This document shows positions 23,312 to 32,161 of a DNA stretch of 64,000 nucleotides, in pieces. How positions within the stretch are numbered: the first letter of the stretch is position 1; each line of letters begins with the position of its first letter. The translations under genes were made by a program, and so were the position numbers. A model generated the notes under the pieces. That model saw only the letters and a list, made by a program, of their open reading frames with translations, ran no database searches and was not told the origin of the DNA. The stretch comes from Mycolicibacterium bacteremicum (GTDB lineage: Bacteria > Actinomycetota > Actinomycetes > Mycobacteriales > Mycobacteriaceae): the NCBI RefSeq assembly GCF_002086115.1, contig NZ_MVHJ01000021.1:1-64000 (forward strand), in the 5' to 3' direction.

Positions 23312-24514
23312 ATGAGTATTGCCAGCGAATCACCGGTTGCCGTCCCGAATGCCGACCTGTCCGTGCAGCGCTACGGCGCCGCGGGCCAGGCGTGGGTCGA
23401 CGGGGTGTTCGTCGCCGACCCGTTGGCCGACGCCGTGGTCGCGTCCTTCGCCGAGCTGCCCAAGGGCTGGGGGATGCAGATGTTCCGTACGGCGCTGGCC
23501 GAGGGTATCGACGCGGTCCCCGACGCGCCGGCCGCGCTGCGTGCGTTCTTCGCCGAGGTGGACGTCGAACCGGAGTGGCTCGACCACGCGCGACTGGACC
23601 GGGCGGCCGGACATCTGGTGCGACACATGGCGTCCTACGGCATCGTGCTCGGTGCGGCGTCGCTGACGAAGGGCGCGATGAACCAGGTCGCCGGCATGCC
23701 GCTGGTGATCACCAACCGCTACACCAGTCAGGCCGCGGTGCGCTCGCTGGAGGTGGGCTCGTGGATGGAGACGATCCTGACCCCCGGTGGCCTGCGCCGC
23801 TTCGGTGCGGGGTACGCGACCACGCTGCGGGTCCGCCTGATCCACGCGTTCGTGCGGAAGTCGCTGTGGGACAGCGGCTCCTGGGACACGCAGGCGTGGG
23901 GCGCGCCGATCCCGCAAAGCTTCATGGCGTTCACCATCGTCGAGTTCGGCAATATCGCGCTGACGGCCATGCATCAGCTCGGGGTGCGGTACACGGCCGC
24001 GGAGCTGGACGACATTTTCCACTTCTGGCGCTACGTGGGTCTGCTCAATGGTGTTCAGGCGCCGCTCAATCCGGCGTCGGAGGCCGATCATGTGCGCATC
24101 GAGGAGCTGTACGCGCTGACCGGCAGCAACCCGGACGACGGTGACCGGGACTTCGTGCGGGCATTGACGCACGACTACCTCGCGGTCGAGATCGCCGACC
24201 TGCTGCCCGTCGGCGGGCAGGCGCTGGGTGTCGCCGTTATCAACGGGTTGACGCGGGCGTTCCTGGGCGACACGGCGGCATCGCAGCTCGGTGTGCCCGA
24301 CACCGTGCTCAAGCACCTTCCATCGGTGATCGGCCCGGTGGTCGGGGGAGTGAACCGGGTGCTCGGCGCGGTGCCCGGGGTCAGCGAATGGCGGACCCGG
24401 CGCGCGCTGGCCGGCTACCCGAAGGTGATGGAGCAGCAGCGGCGGCGGTACGGGATGTCGCATGACCTGGTCGATGCCGCGCCCGGGGCGGGTGGGCACC
24501 CGGCTGCGGGGTAG
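23312..24514 (+). CDS. Oxygenase MpaB-family protein (DUF2236)
   Basis: A 400-residue protein of the family containing the rubber oxygenase Lcp and fungal MpaB, haem-binding helical oxygenases. Family segments are FVADPLADAVVASFAELPKGWG, NRYTSQAAVRSLEVGSWME, TLRVRLIHAFVRKSLW (candidate haem-ligand His), and NGVQAPLNPASEADHVRIEE. No signal peptide, so it is cytoplasmic. Many mycobacterial copies exist and their substrates are unknown. ATG 23312 chosen over TTG 23300. Divergent from a TetR gene that likely controls it; the gap contains TGAGGAATTCTCA, a near palindrome. Confidence 0.85.
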   Translation: MSIASESPVAVPNADLSVQRYGAAGQAWVDGVFVADPLADAVVASFAELPKGWGMQMFRTALAEGIDAVPDAPAALRAFFAEVDVEPEWLDHARLDRAAGHLVRHMASYGIVLGAASLTKGAMNQVAGMPLVITNRYTSQAAVRSLEVGSWMETILTPGGLRRFGAGYATTLRVRLIHAFVRKSLWDSGSWDTQAWGAPIPQSFMAFTIVEFGNIALTAMHQLGVRYTAAELDDIFHFWRYVGLLNGVQAPLNPASEADHVRIEELYALTGSNPDDGDRDFVRALTHDYLAVEIADLLPVGGQALGVAVINGLTRAFLGDTAASQLGVPDTVLKHLPSVIGPVVGGVNRVLGAVPGVSEWRTRRALAGYPKVMEQQRRRYGMSHDLVDAAPGAGGHPAAG

Positions 24515-24598
24515 ATCCGGCGTTGAATCTGCGGTAGCGGCGCAAAAGTGCGAGTGGGTCGCGCCGTGAGCGCAGAGTCAACGTGTTCCACGCTGTTC

Positions 24599-25655
24599 TT
24601 ACTCGACGTGTGTAGCGATTGAAGCCAGAGACTCTCCTTGGTACATCCAAACGTCGGCCCCCGGAATGGCATCGTGGGTAGTGCTCGTCGCGTCGAAGAT
24701 GATCTTTTTTGCGAGGGTGGTCGGGGTGAACGTCTCATCATTCATGCCCGACGCCCATCTCAAGGGTCGGTCTCGGTGGCTCACCCAGATAGCCACGCCG
24801 CGAGCGGGCTCTTGAGCGATCCAGGCGTCTACAGCGGCGGCTAAGTCGGCGTTGACCCATGTATGCAGGTTGATCGCAATCTCGGCCCCCTCTGGGATCG
24901 CGTTGGACTCGTACAGCAGATGTGTCGACCGAATCCTCCGTTTCTTCTCAGCAATCTTGGAGGCGACCGAGTCCGCCGTGGCCGCGGCGATGCCCGGTGT
25001 GAGGACCCGAGTAGTTGGATCGGCCGCTGGATAAAGGCGTCGAAATATCAAACAGGACTGCTCAGGCGAACATTCTGGCGATGCGAACGCATTGACGGTA
25101 TGCATTTCAATACTCAAATTCGGAGTAAGGTCCGAAAGCCATGTAACCGTGGTGTAGGTCTGTGCTGTGAAATCTTCGGCAAGTAGGATGATCTTCGGGA
25201 CCGTCAAGATGTCGTCGTCCCATGTCCCGTCGACATGATCTTCGAGTTGTTGGCGAGCTTCTGACGTAGTCACCACTTCTTTCCCGACCCGACTCAAGTA
25301 ATCGGCGTGAGCGTCTGCCAGAGTGTCCTTACTGAATCCTGCAACTAAAGCCGCATATGTGATTGCTTGGAGGTGGATGCGCGAGTCGCTGCCGCGTTTG
25401 AGCTCAACCACCACCAGTTGGCCCGAGCTATCCAGACCAAGAATGTCGAGTCGCTCTCTGGCAAGATCGCCAGAATTCGAAGACCATTTGTCGTATTGAG
25501 TAGTGACCACTTTGACGTGATCTCCCAAAAACTTCTGGATGGTCAACTATCCAGCGCTCCAGATGGGTAGGTTCCCAAATTCCAAGCTCGCTAAGGCTGC
25601 GAGACGGCATAGGCTCGCACTGGGTGTTCGAACCGGACACCGAAAACATCAGCAT
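24599..25655 (-). pseudogene. PD-(D/E)XK nuclease-like gene with a one-base frameshift
   Basis: Two overlapping minus-strand frames together make one protein. The upstream frame gives MLMFSVSG... RSLSELGIWEPTHLERWIVDHPEVFG and the downstream frame (from about 25525) gives GDHVKVVTTQYDKW ... ERLDILGLDSSGQLVVVELKRG, with the D...ExK nuclease signature of DUF91/NucS-like proteins. Dropping one base from the A5 run at 25527-25531 (T5 on the coding strand) restores one frame reading HPEVLGDHVKV. The remaining 250 residues (to IATHVE) show no known domain. The gene could be inactive, mis-sequenced at the homopolymer, or phase variable. GC is below that of its neighbours and it cuts into a PASTA-like gene remnant. 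Confidence 0.7.
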
Positions 25656-25728
25656 GTCGGTTTGCATCCGAACAGTGTGGCATTGGGCTGCAGTATTCGC
25701 TGTTGTTTGTCGCCAGGCCGCATTCATA

Positions 25729-25866
25729 GGCGCGCAGCGCCTACCGCACCTGAGCGACCGCAACTGGCAGGTGTGCACGTCGACGCCGGCGCCGGGCGGC
25801 ACGTTCACCGCGAGCACCGAGATCGACTTCGGCGTCGTGCGCATCGACACCGAGGAGTGTCCGTAG
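25729..25866 (+). pseudogene. C-terminal remnant of a PASTA-like mycobacterial protein
   Basis: The plus strand reads LSDRNWQVCTSTPAPGG, TFTASTEIDFGVVRIDTEECP and stop. The NW-x-VC and PAPG pattern followed by a final strand is typical of the last domain of PASTA-like secreted mycobacterial proteins. No start or N-terminal half is present: the upstream sequence switches to the PD-(D/E)XK gene. The fragment ends four bases before the next gene on the other strand. Confidence 0.55.
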
Positions 25867-25869
25867 CCG

Positions 25870-26118
25870 CTACCGGCGCAGCCCGGGGCCCGCGGTCAGC
25901 AGCAGGAGCAGCAGATCGCGGGCATCGGAACTGTCGGGCTCGTCGAAGAGCCGGTTACTGGCGGTCTGCACCAGCCGTCGCCAGGTGTGCGGCGAAACCA
26001 GCTTGTTGTCGTCGGCACCGAGCAATTCGCGCAGCCGGCTGAACGCGTCCGCGTCGTCCGGGTCGCGGTAGAGGTCGTCGCAGACTGACTGGATTTGCTC
26101 TCGCAGTGCGGAATTCAC
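25870..26118 (-). CDS. Small acidic helical protein, unknown
   Basis: An 82-residue frame from GTG 26118, rich in Asp, Leu and Arg (DDLYRDPDDADAFSRLRELLGA; SSDARDLLLLLLTAGPGLRR), predicted mostly helical and soluble. The open frame continues far upstream but overlaps the TetR gene and has no coding character there. No family recognised. Divergent from the TetR gene at 26308. Confidence 0.5.
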   Translation of the reverse strand: MNSALREQIQSVCDDLYRDPDDADAFSRLRELLGADDNKLVSPHTWRRLVQTASNRLFDEPDSSDARDLLLLLLTAGPGLRR

Positions 26119-26271
26119 GCTCCGCACCGGCGCGGCGGCTTTGCCGCATCGCCTGTCGAGCGGATAACTGCCTGCACACACGCCATGAGTTCGGATACGT
26201 CCGAATCGCCCCCGCGATGAACCATATGTGCATATTGCAGGACCCCACACGGATATGGCAAGACGAGACAG

Positions 26272-26307
26272 TTGTACCGGTTTGTCACATTGCTGTATTG
26301 TTGCTCG
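26272..26307 (+). promoter_or_regulatory. Leaderless promoter of the second TetR gene
   Basis: TATTGT at 26296-26301 lies six bases before GTG 26308, and TTGTAC at 26272-26277 is a -35 candidate with an 18-base spacer. This is one of the clearest complete promoters in the window and fixes the GTG as a leaderless start. Confidence 0.6.
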
Positions 26308-26943
26308 GTGGCAAGCACCGTGTTCCTTCGTCCGTCCGCACCGGTCGAGCCCACAATGCGCGAGCGTATCGTCAGTGCTGCCGTCAAATCCTTTGCCCAG
26401 CAGGGTGTTTCGAATACACCGCTGCGCGCAGTGGCCGATGCCGCGGGTGTCAGCGTCGGGCTGGTGCAGCACTACTTCGGCAACAAGGCCGGCCTGATCT
26501 CCGCGGTCGATGAATATGTGCTGCAGGTGTTCGGCGAGGTCTTGGAGGCCGATCCGCTGCCCGAGCCGCCGGGCGAGCAGTCCGAGGAACTGCGCGGGCG
26601 CTTCGCGCAGCTGTTCCACAAGTATCCCGAGGTCACCGACTACGTCGCGCACGCGCTGAGCCAGGGCGACGAGATCGGCAACGTCATCTTCGACGGCCTG
26701 TTGCAGATCAGCGTCGCCCAAGGCGAGGGTTTCGCCGAACACGGACTGGTCCGCCCAGATCTAGACTCCGTGTGGGGCGCAATCAACCCGCTGATCCTGC
26801 GGGTCGGTGCGATGATCCTGCGCAACCACATCGAGCGGCACATTCCGGCGGCGTTCTACACCCCCGAGCAGTTGTCGCGGTGGGACACGGCGGTCACGTC
26901 GCTGATCCGCCGGGGGCAATTCGTGCCGGAGGCGCCGGATTAG
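26308..26943 (+). CDS. TetR-family transcriptional regulator
   Basis: A 211-residue regulator: MRERIVSAAVKSFAQQGVS, TPLRAVADAAGVSVGLVQHYF and GNKAGLISAVDEYVL form the DNA-binding domain. The C-terminal domain (HALSQGDEIGNVIFDGLL ... AFYTPEQLSRWDTAVTSLIRRG) resembles the TetR_C_6/AcrR-type group. The target is not obvious; the gene is flanked by small unknown genes on the other strand, so it may act elsewhere. The start is set by the leaderless promoter. Confidence 0.87.
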   Translation: MASTVFLRPSAPVEPTMRERIVSAAVKSFAQQGVSNTPLRAVADAAGVSVGLVQHYFGNKAGLISAVDEYVLQVFGEVLEADPLPEPPGEQSEELRGRFAQLFHKYPEVTDYVAHALSQGDEIGNVIFDGLLQISVAQGEGFAEHGLVRPDLDSVWGAINPLILRVGAMILRNHIERHIPAAFYTPEQLSRWDTAVTSLIRRGQFVPEAPD

Positions 26944-27042
26944 GTGAGGGCCACGTCGGTCAGCGTTCGAGGGGTACGCACGGGCCGACGTTCGACGCGG
27001 TCCGCGAAGCACGCGGGGGATGTGCTTCGCGGATCGCTTCGT

Positions 27043-27573
27043 TTACAGCTCGCCGATCAGCCGCGCGAACACCTCCTGTGAGGCTTCGGCACTCGGCGGC
27101 CATGCCTGTTGCCAGTCCCGTAGCGGAATATCGGCCTCGGGGTCGAAACGTGCTGCCATGAGCGGATACTCGTGATCCCGCCAACCGCGCAGCCGCCAGT
27201 CGCCGCCGGCGAAATCGACCAGCCGCTGAATCTCGCGCTGGTTCCCGTGGCGTACCCCGATGCCGTTCATCAGGCTGTGCCGCCCCAGGGCGAACGGACG
27301 CCCATAGGCGTTGTTGACCGTCCGACAGTGCTCGCACGCCCGCCACGACCACCGCGAGGTGCCGCCGGCGGTGCCGCGGAAGCACACGATGCACAGGTCG
27401 TGCTCGCGGGACACGTCGGCGCCCTCCCAGACAGACGGGGAATCCTCATGTCGGCAGGACTGCCACAGCCGGCGGAACACCGGGCCACGCAGCCCGCCGC
27501 ACGGGATGTGCACCGAGAGTTCGGTAATTCGTTCGCGCAGTGCGGCATCCGCCGCGCTCAGGTTTTCGGTCAT
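27043..27573 (-). CDS. Hypothetical protein with a Cys4 zinc-finger-like motif
   Basis: A 176-residue protein. Four cysteines occur as CIVC and CEHC about 20 residues apart near positions 63-87, likely a zinc ribbon, with the basic aromatic stretch GGTSRWSWRA between. The second half is rich in Trp and Arg (DWRLRGWRDHEYP, LRDWQQAWPP). No known family is recognised. ATG 27573 has AGGAA ten bases upstream. About 300 bases of gene-free DNA separate it from the divergent phosphatase gene. Confidence 0.6.
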   Translation of the reverse strand: MTENLSAADAALRERITELSVHIPCGGLRGPVFRRLWQSCRHEDSPSVWEGADVSREHDLCIVCFRGTAGGTSRWSWRACEHCRTVNNAYGRPFALGRHSLMNGIGVRHGNQREIQRLVDFAGGDWRLRGWRDHEYPLMAARFDPEADIPLRDWQQAWPPSAEASQEVFARLIGEL

Positions 27574-27871
27574 CGTTCGCCATTCCTGGCGACGCCACGG
27601 TCGGGCGTCCACCGCTTGCACTGTCGTGCCGGCTCTTCCCCTGGGGCACCGTGCGGTGGTCGCGCGGTTGCCGGGACGACGGGCCAGGTACCCGAACAGT
27701 CGTCCGCTCGTGAGCTGCCCTCAGGATACCGGCGCGCTCCGACATGTCGGTGGCCCGCGATATCCTGAGATCAGCTTCCAGACCTGCCCGCCGAGGTTCA
27801 TCGGCGCGAGGCGAAAGGTCGGCAATCATCGAGAACGCGCTGCCCTTGGGGGCGGCGGAAGGGGGGAGCAC
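27574..27871. other. Divergent intergenic region
   Basis: No credible reading frame. TATCCT near 27760 is a possible -10 for the phosphatase gene. A GGGGGAG ribosome site ends the region at 27861-27867. Nothing else stands out. Confidence 0.3.
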
Positions 27872-28810
27872 ATGAGTTACGACGTCATCGGCGATGTGCA
27901 CGGCTGCGGCGACGAGCTCGAGGCCCTGCTGGCGCACCTGGGTTACGAGGTCCGCGACGGCGGATACCGGCACCCCGAGCGCACGGCGATCTTCGTCGGT
28001 GACCTCATCGACCGCGGGCCCGCGCAGCTGCGGGTGCTGAAGATCGTGAAGGCGATGGTTGACGTCGGCAGTGCGCGAATGGTGTTGGGCAACCACGAGT
28101 TCAACGCGCTGGCCTATGACACGGAGTGGCCGGCGGGGTCCGGAGAGTATTTGCGGCCCCATTCGGCGAAGAACGAGCGCCAGCATGCCGAGTTCCTCCG
28201 CCAAGTGACCGGCGACGCGCGGGCAGAGTATCTGGCGTGGTTCCGGACGCAGCCGCTGTGGCTGGATCTCGGCGAGATCCGGGTGGTGCACGCCTGCTGG
28301 CATGCGGAGTCGATGGCGGTGCTCGGTGCCGCTCCGGTCCTGTCCGATGAGTGGTTGGTGCGGGCGTCGACGAAAGGTGACCCGGTGTACGAGGCGGCGG
28401 AGACGCTGCTGAAGGGCCCCGAGATCGGTCTGGTCGAGCACGGGGTGCCGGCCTACCTGGACAAGGACGGGCACACCCGGGAGCGGGCGCGGCTGCGGTG
28501 GTGGAATGCGCAGGCGACCACCCTGGCCGACGTCGCCGAGATCAGCAGTACCTTCGAGCTGAGTGAGGGCGTGCCGTACCCGCCGCTGCCGCCGATCGAT
28601 GTGTCGCAGGATTTCGTCTACGAGGAGCAGGTGCCGGTGTTCTACGGGCACTACTGGCGCCAGGGCGAGCCGACGCAGCACCGGGACTGGACCGAGTACG
28701 CGGCGTGTGTGGACTTCAGCGCGGTCAAGGGTGGGGCGCTGGTGGCGTACCGGTGGTCGGGGGAGGCGCGGATCGATCCGGACCACTACGCGTGGGTGGG
28801 CCGCCGCTGA
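27872..28810 (+). CDS. Serine/threonine-type metallophosphoesterase
   Basis: A 312-residue protein of the calcineurin-like/PPP fold. Metal-binding motifs are in order at the N-terminus: GDVHG (residues about 7-11), GDLIDRG (about 43-49) and GNHE (about 75-78), with later His in VVHACWH and FYGHYW. Probably removes phosphate from a protein or nucleotide (relatives include bis(5'-nucleosyl)-tetraphosphatase and PrpE). Strong ribosome site GGGGGAG. The stop codon is part of a 16-bp palindrome. Confidence 0.85.
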   Translation: MSYDVIGDVHGCGDELEALLAHLGYEVRDGGYRHPERTAIFVGDLIDRGPAQLRVLKIVKAMVDVGSARMVLGNHEFNALAYDTEWPAGSGEYLRPHSAKNERQHAEFLRQVTGDARAEYLAWFRTQPLWLDLGEIRVVHACWHAESMAVLGAAPVLSDEWLVRASTKGDPVYEAAETLLKGPEIGLVEHGVPAYLDKDGHTRERARLRWWNAQATTLADVAEISSTFELSEGVPYPPLPPIDVSQDFVYEEQVPVFYGHYWRQGEPTQHRDWTEYAACVDFSAVKGGALVAYRWSGEARIDPDHYAWVGRR

Positions 28811-28822
28811 GAGCGCTCTCAG
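28807..28822. promoter_or_regulatory. 16-bp perfect palindrome, LacI-operator-like
   Basis: CTGAGAGCGCTCTCAG is fully symmetric and resembles LacI-family operators of actinobacteria (TGGGAGCGCTCCCA type, from memory). It lies across the phosphatase stop codon and about 80 bases before the likely desaturase promoter (TAGGCT near 28899). It could equally be a short hairpin. Confidence 0.4.
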
Positions 28823-28967
28823 TTCATGCATCGCAGGTCGGTGGCATATTTCGCCTGGGCGGCGGATCTCGATTACCCGCCGTTCAGTCGGACGCCCTAG
28901 GCTGCGATTGACCCTGACGGTGGCCAGCGTGCGCCGCTCTCACGACGCACCCACCCGAGGATTGTTG

Positions 28968-30062
28968 ATGGCGATCGCCGACGTGCCGGCCTACCTGCAT
29001 CTGACCAGTGCGGACGTCGACGAGATCGCCTTCGAACTCGACGTCATCCGCCGCGATATCGAGGACTCGCTCGGCGCCAAGGACGCGGCCTACATCCGGC
29101 GGGTGATCCATTTCCAACGCGCCCTCGATGTCGCCGCACGGCTGGTGATCGCGTGCAGCAAGTCCAAGACCGGCTGGCTGGTCGGGACGGGCGCGCTGGC
29201 GTACGCCAAGTCCATCGAGAACATGGAGCTCGGCCACAACATCTCCCACGGCCAGTGGGACTGGATGAACGACCCGGAGATCCACTCCAATACCTGGGAG
29301 TGGGACATGGTCGGGGAGTCGGCGCAGTGGCGGTACTCGCACAACTATCGGCACCATGTGTACAGCAATGTGCTCGGCATGGACGAGGACATCGGCTACC
29401 GGCTGCATCGGGTCACCCGCGAGCAGCCGTGGCGGCCGGTCCATCTGGCGACGCCGCTGCGAAACCTGGTGCTGGCGGCGATGTTCGAGTGGGGCATCGC
29501 CCTGCACGGCCTGCACTCGGAAAAGCTACGCGGTGATCCGGCGGTACTGGCCGGGGAGAAGCGCAAGTTCTTCGGCAAGGCCGGGCGGCAGCTGGCCAAG
29601 GACTATGTGCTGTTGCCGGCGCTGAGCGGGCGGCGGTGGCGTCGGACGTTCGCGGCCAACTTCGCCGCGAACACGATCCGCAACCTGTGGGTGTACGTCA
29701 ACATCATCTGCGGGCACATCCCGGACGGGGCCGAGACGTTCGACCCGGCGGTGGTCGAGAACGAGACCCAGGGCGAGTGGTACCTGCGGCAGCTACTGGG
29801 TACGGCGAACTTCAAAGCTGGTTCCGTGCTGGCGATCTCGGGCGGGCATTTGTGCTACCAGATTGAGCATCACCTGTTTCCGGACCTGCCGAGCAATCGG
29901 TTGCCCGAGGTCAGCGAGCGGGTGCGGTTGCTGTGCGAGAAGTACGACCTGCCCTACAACTCTGCGTCGCTGCCGCGGCAGCTGTTTCGGACGCAGCGGA
30001 TCATCCATGGGTTGGCGGTGCCGGACTGGGTGATGCGGTTGGGGCGGCGCCGGCGCGCGTGA
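28968..30062 (+). CDS. Membrane fatty-acid desaturase
   Basis: A 364-residue di-iron acyl-lipid/acyl-CoA desaturase. The three histidine boxes are HNISH (residues 90-94), HNYRHH (125-130) and QIEHH (298-302); the Gln in the last box and the following LFP are typical of the front-end/linoleoyl-type group. Hydrophobic helices around the boxes place it in the membrane. It would insert a double bond with electrons from a ferredoxin reductase system. ATG 28968 with GAGG upstream; the frame is open further 5' but overlaps the phosphatase gene. Related to mycobacterial DesA3-like enzymes by motif, exact position of the double bond unknown. Confidence 0.9.
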   Translation: MAIADVPAYLHLTSADVDEIAFELDVIRRDIEDSLGAKDAAYIRRVIHFQRALDVAARLVIACSKSKTGWLVGTGALAYAKSIENMELGHNISHGQWDWMNDPEIHSNTWEWDMVGESAQWRYSHNYRHHVYSNVLGMDEDIGYRLHRVTREQPWRPVHLATPLRNLVLAAMFEWGIALHGLHSEKLRGDPAVLAGEKRKFFGKAGRQLAKDYVLLPALSGRRWRRTFAANFAANTIRNLWVYVNIICGHIPDGAETFDPAVVENETQGEWYLRQLLGTANFKAGSVLAISGGHLCYQIEHHLFPDLPSNRLPEVSERVRLLCEKYDLPYNSASLPRQLFRTQRIIHGLAVPDWVMRLGRRRRA

Positions 30063-30083
30063 CCTGCGCGGAAGTGAGTAAGT

Positions 30084-30107
30084 CGCTGCCCGCCTTGTAG
30101 CGACAAC
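30084..30107. repeat. Dispersed intergenic repeat, copy 2
   Basis: CGCTGCCCGCCTTGTAGCGA matches the copy at 22599 with two changes; both lie just after the stop of a plus-strand gene, suggesting a transcript-end element. Confidence 0.5.
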
Positions 30108-30296
30108 TGGGCGGCGCGGCGAGTTGTCAGTTCGGTAGGACCGCTACGGCCACCTGTATCGGACGGCCAACCGAGCGTCAGCACTGTGCGCGTTAGTAGG
30201 CGGCGACCGGAAATTGTGAACCGCAGCTTGCCTCCGGCACCGAGCAGGGTGCGTACGGGTTCGGCTCCATAGGCGCACCATCTCGACAGGAGTTCG

Positions 30297-30329
30297 GTAT
30301 AGATCGCCTGCATGTATACGGATCTATAC
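30297..30329. repeat. Palindrome with perfect 9-bp arms
   Basis: GTATAGATC and GATCTATAC separated by 15 bases. AT-rich within GC-rich DNA. Could be an operator, a phage attachment-site core, or a hairpin. Confidence 0.5.
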
Positions 30330-30476
30330 GAACAAGCCGGCAAGGGATGGCGACTTGGTTCGACCATGCCACCCAAGTGCTACTGCGATAGTTGCCGTCG
30401 CCTGAAGGCGTTGCAGTTATCCACAATCTGCATCAAGGCGGGCAGTTTGTGACGCCGATCTGTCGGGGCTCGGGCG

Positions 30477-30482
30477 TAGCTT
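30477..30482 (+). promoter_or_regulatory. Candidate leaderless -10 element
   Basis: TAGCTT followed by seven bases and ATG 30490. No ribosome site is visible. Confidence 0.45.
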
Positions 30483-30489
30483 CCGGCTC

Positions 30490-31626
30490 ATGAACGAAGG
30501 ACGGAAGCGGCGACAGGCCAAGCAGGCCCGCCGAGACGCGCGACGGCGGGCTGTGCGCCCGGTGCCGAACCCGAACGAGATCGGCCATGTGCGGAACTCA
30601 CCGAGTACTGAGCATCCGCTGAACATGCTGCTCGTTGTGGGCAAGTTGATCGAACTGCTTCTACCACATGAGTTTTCGTACCGGGCGAGGAACACCAGCA
30701 ATGAGCGCATCGATCCGACGCAACTGATCGATGAAGCCGCCGTGGTACGGGCGCCGCATTACGCCGAGGTGGTCGCATTGCTCGGCGAGATGGCGGTTGG
30801 CGACGAGTGCTTCCAGCAGTGGTGCCGTGATGAGGTTGCGGCACGTTCCGTTGTGGTGCCGCGCTGGATCACAAATCTGCCGGATCTGATGGTTGGTCGA
30901 GCGATGCGGTTGACCGATGTCTTCGGTGACCTGGATGAAATCCTGTTCGAGGTGCGGTTGGCCGGCGGTCATGCGATCACCTGCGGGGTGCTGATCGATC
31001 ATCTGGAGTACTCGACGGTCAAGGATGTCGGGATCTGGGATAAGCCGCTGAATGCCGTGCTAGTCCTGTTGGAGTCCTGGGAATGCGTGGGCATCCCGGT
31101 GGAGATGACGACGGCTGATGCGCGCGCCTGGATCGAGCAGGCGTTCGGGAATTGCATCGCCCGCGAAGTCAGGGAGAGACGCCCGGGATTCTCGGCTGTG
31201 GTCAAGTGGTTGGCTGCTCGGCTGCCCGACGGTGGGCGGCAATACCCAAGCAGTGACGCGGATCCGAGCCCGTCAGATGTGGTGGAGGCGTTCTTTGCTT
31301 CTCCCGAAGGCGAGCGGTTCAGCCTTGACGAGTTCGGCGAGATGCTGGAGCAGCTGATCGGCATGCGTAGCGGGGACCCGCTGCGCTGGAGTGCATTCCG
31401 GGTCATCTACGCGGCGGGGGACTTGCCCGACGGCTGGTACGAACCAGTGGAGACGGTGCTTCGCCTGCCCGCCCTGCTACGTGCCTTTGTCCGGTATGCC
31501 CACGAACGCAGCGGAATCAGCGCGGAACTGACGGACCAGACGCTGGCGATGATCGACGAAGTGCAGAAGGGCTTCGAGGATCGGGTTCGTGGTGGGTTGC
31601 AGGAGTATTGGGATGCCGCGGGGTAG
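30490..31626 (+). CDS. Hypothetical protein, 378 aa
   Basis: Starts with a highly basic, probably nucleic-acid-binding stretch (MNEGRKRRQAKQARRDARRR). The rest is acidic, predicted alpha-helical and soluble, with several Trp and Asp-rich loops (FGDLDEILFEVRLAGGH; SDADPSPSDVVEAFF). No catalytic motif or membrane segment is seen. Such layout is common in uncharacterised mycobacterial proteins. It is the last apparently intact gene before the chain of remnants; a few bases separate its stop from the SIR2-like remnant on the other strand. Confidence 0.65.
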   Translation: MNEGRKRRQAKQARRDARRRAVRPVPNPNEIGHVRNSPSTEHPLNMLLVVGKLIELLLPHEFSYRARNTSNERIDPTQLIDEAAVVRAPHYAEVVALLGEMAVGDECFQQWCRDEVAARSVVVPRWITNLPDLMVGRAMRLTDVFGDLDEILFEVRLAGGHAITCGVLIDHLEYSTVKDVGIWDKPLNAVLVLLESWECVGIPVEMTTADARAWIEQAFGNCIAREVRERRPGFSAVVKWLAARLPDGGRQYPSSDADPSPSDVVEAFFASPEGERFSLDEFGEMLEQLIGMRSGDPLRWSAFRVIYAAGDLPDGWYEPVETVLRLPALLRAFVRYAHERSGISAELTDQTLAMIDEVQKGFEDRVRGGLQEYWDAAG

Positions 31627-31630
31627 CGCA

Positions 31631-32161
31631 TCAGGGGCGCGAGTCGGCGCCGAGATCCTTCAACAACGACTCCACCCGTTCCCATGCGCTGCTCTTACGT
31701 GCGGGATCGTCGGGGCCGAGGCTGACGAGGGTGGCCAGTAGCTCGCGCAGTCGGGAGTCTGCTGGATCGTCGGCGAAGAGGTCGTCGTAGTGCGGGTCGA
31801 GAAGGTGCGCGTGAGAGCGTTGGTCTGCGCGGGCGGCGGCCCAAGAGACGCGATCGAGGAAGATCTCCAGTCGTCGGGCCGCAGCCAGGGTGTCGGCTGA
31901 CTCCAACATCGAAATCGTCTTCAGGCCCGGCTGGGGTTTCACCGAGTCCGGGTGCAATGCCAGCACGGTCGCGAAGTCCTCGCCGGTCGGTGCCTCGGCA
32001 AGTGCGCGGATTCGACGAACGCGGTCGGCGGCCTCGGTGAAGTCGTCGTCCTCCATGCTGTAGCCGACAAACAACAGATGGCTTGTCAACAGCAAGGTTT
32101 CGACCACGGCGAGCATCGCACGGTGCTCGGACTCAAGGCGTGCGTAGTCGTCGGTGGTCAC
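31631..32161 (-). pseudogene. SIR2-like domain protein, N-terminus missing
   Basis: The sequence TTDDYARLESEHRAMLAVVE followed by HLLFVGYSMEDDDF is the C-terminal half of the SIR2_2 domain, the NAD-handling module found in many anti-phage proteins. The NAD-binding first half (GAGxS, TxNxD) is absent. The frame begins exactly where family homology is cut, at GTG 32161, with an in-frame TGA six bases further upstream. The downstream 100 residues are helical and Asp/Leu-rich. It may still be expressed but should lack NADase activity. Confidence 0.65.

Larger units (their letters stand above)
30063..30489. other. 427-bp gene-free region with repeat and palindromes
   Basis: Holds the second copy of a dispersed repeat (30084-30107), a hairpin GACAACT/AGTTGTC (30102-30128), and a palindrome with perfect 9-bp arms GTATAGATC/GATCTATAC (30297-30329). 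It ends with a leaderless promoter. No coding frame with protein-like character is seen. It marks the change from core genes to the island. Confidence 0.5.
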
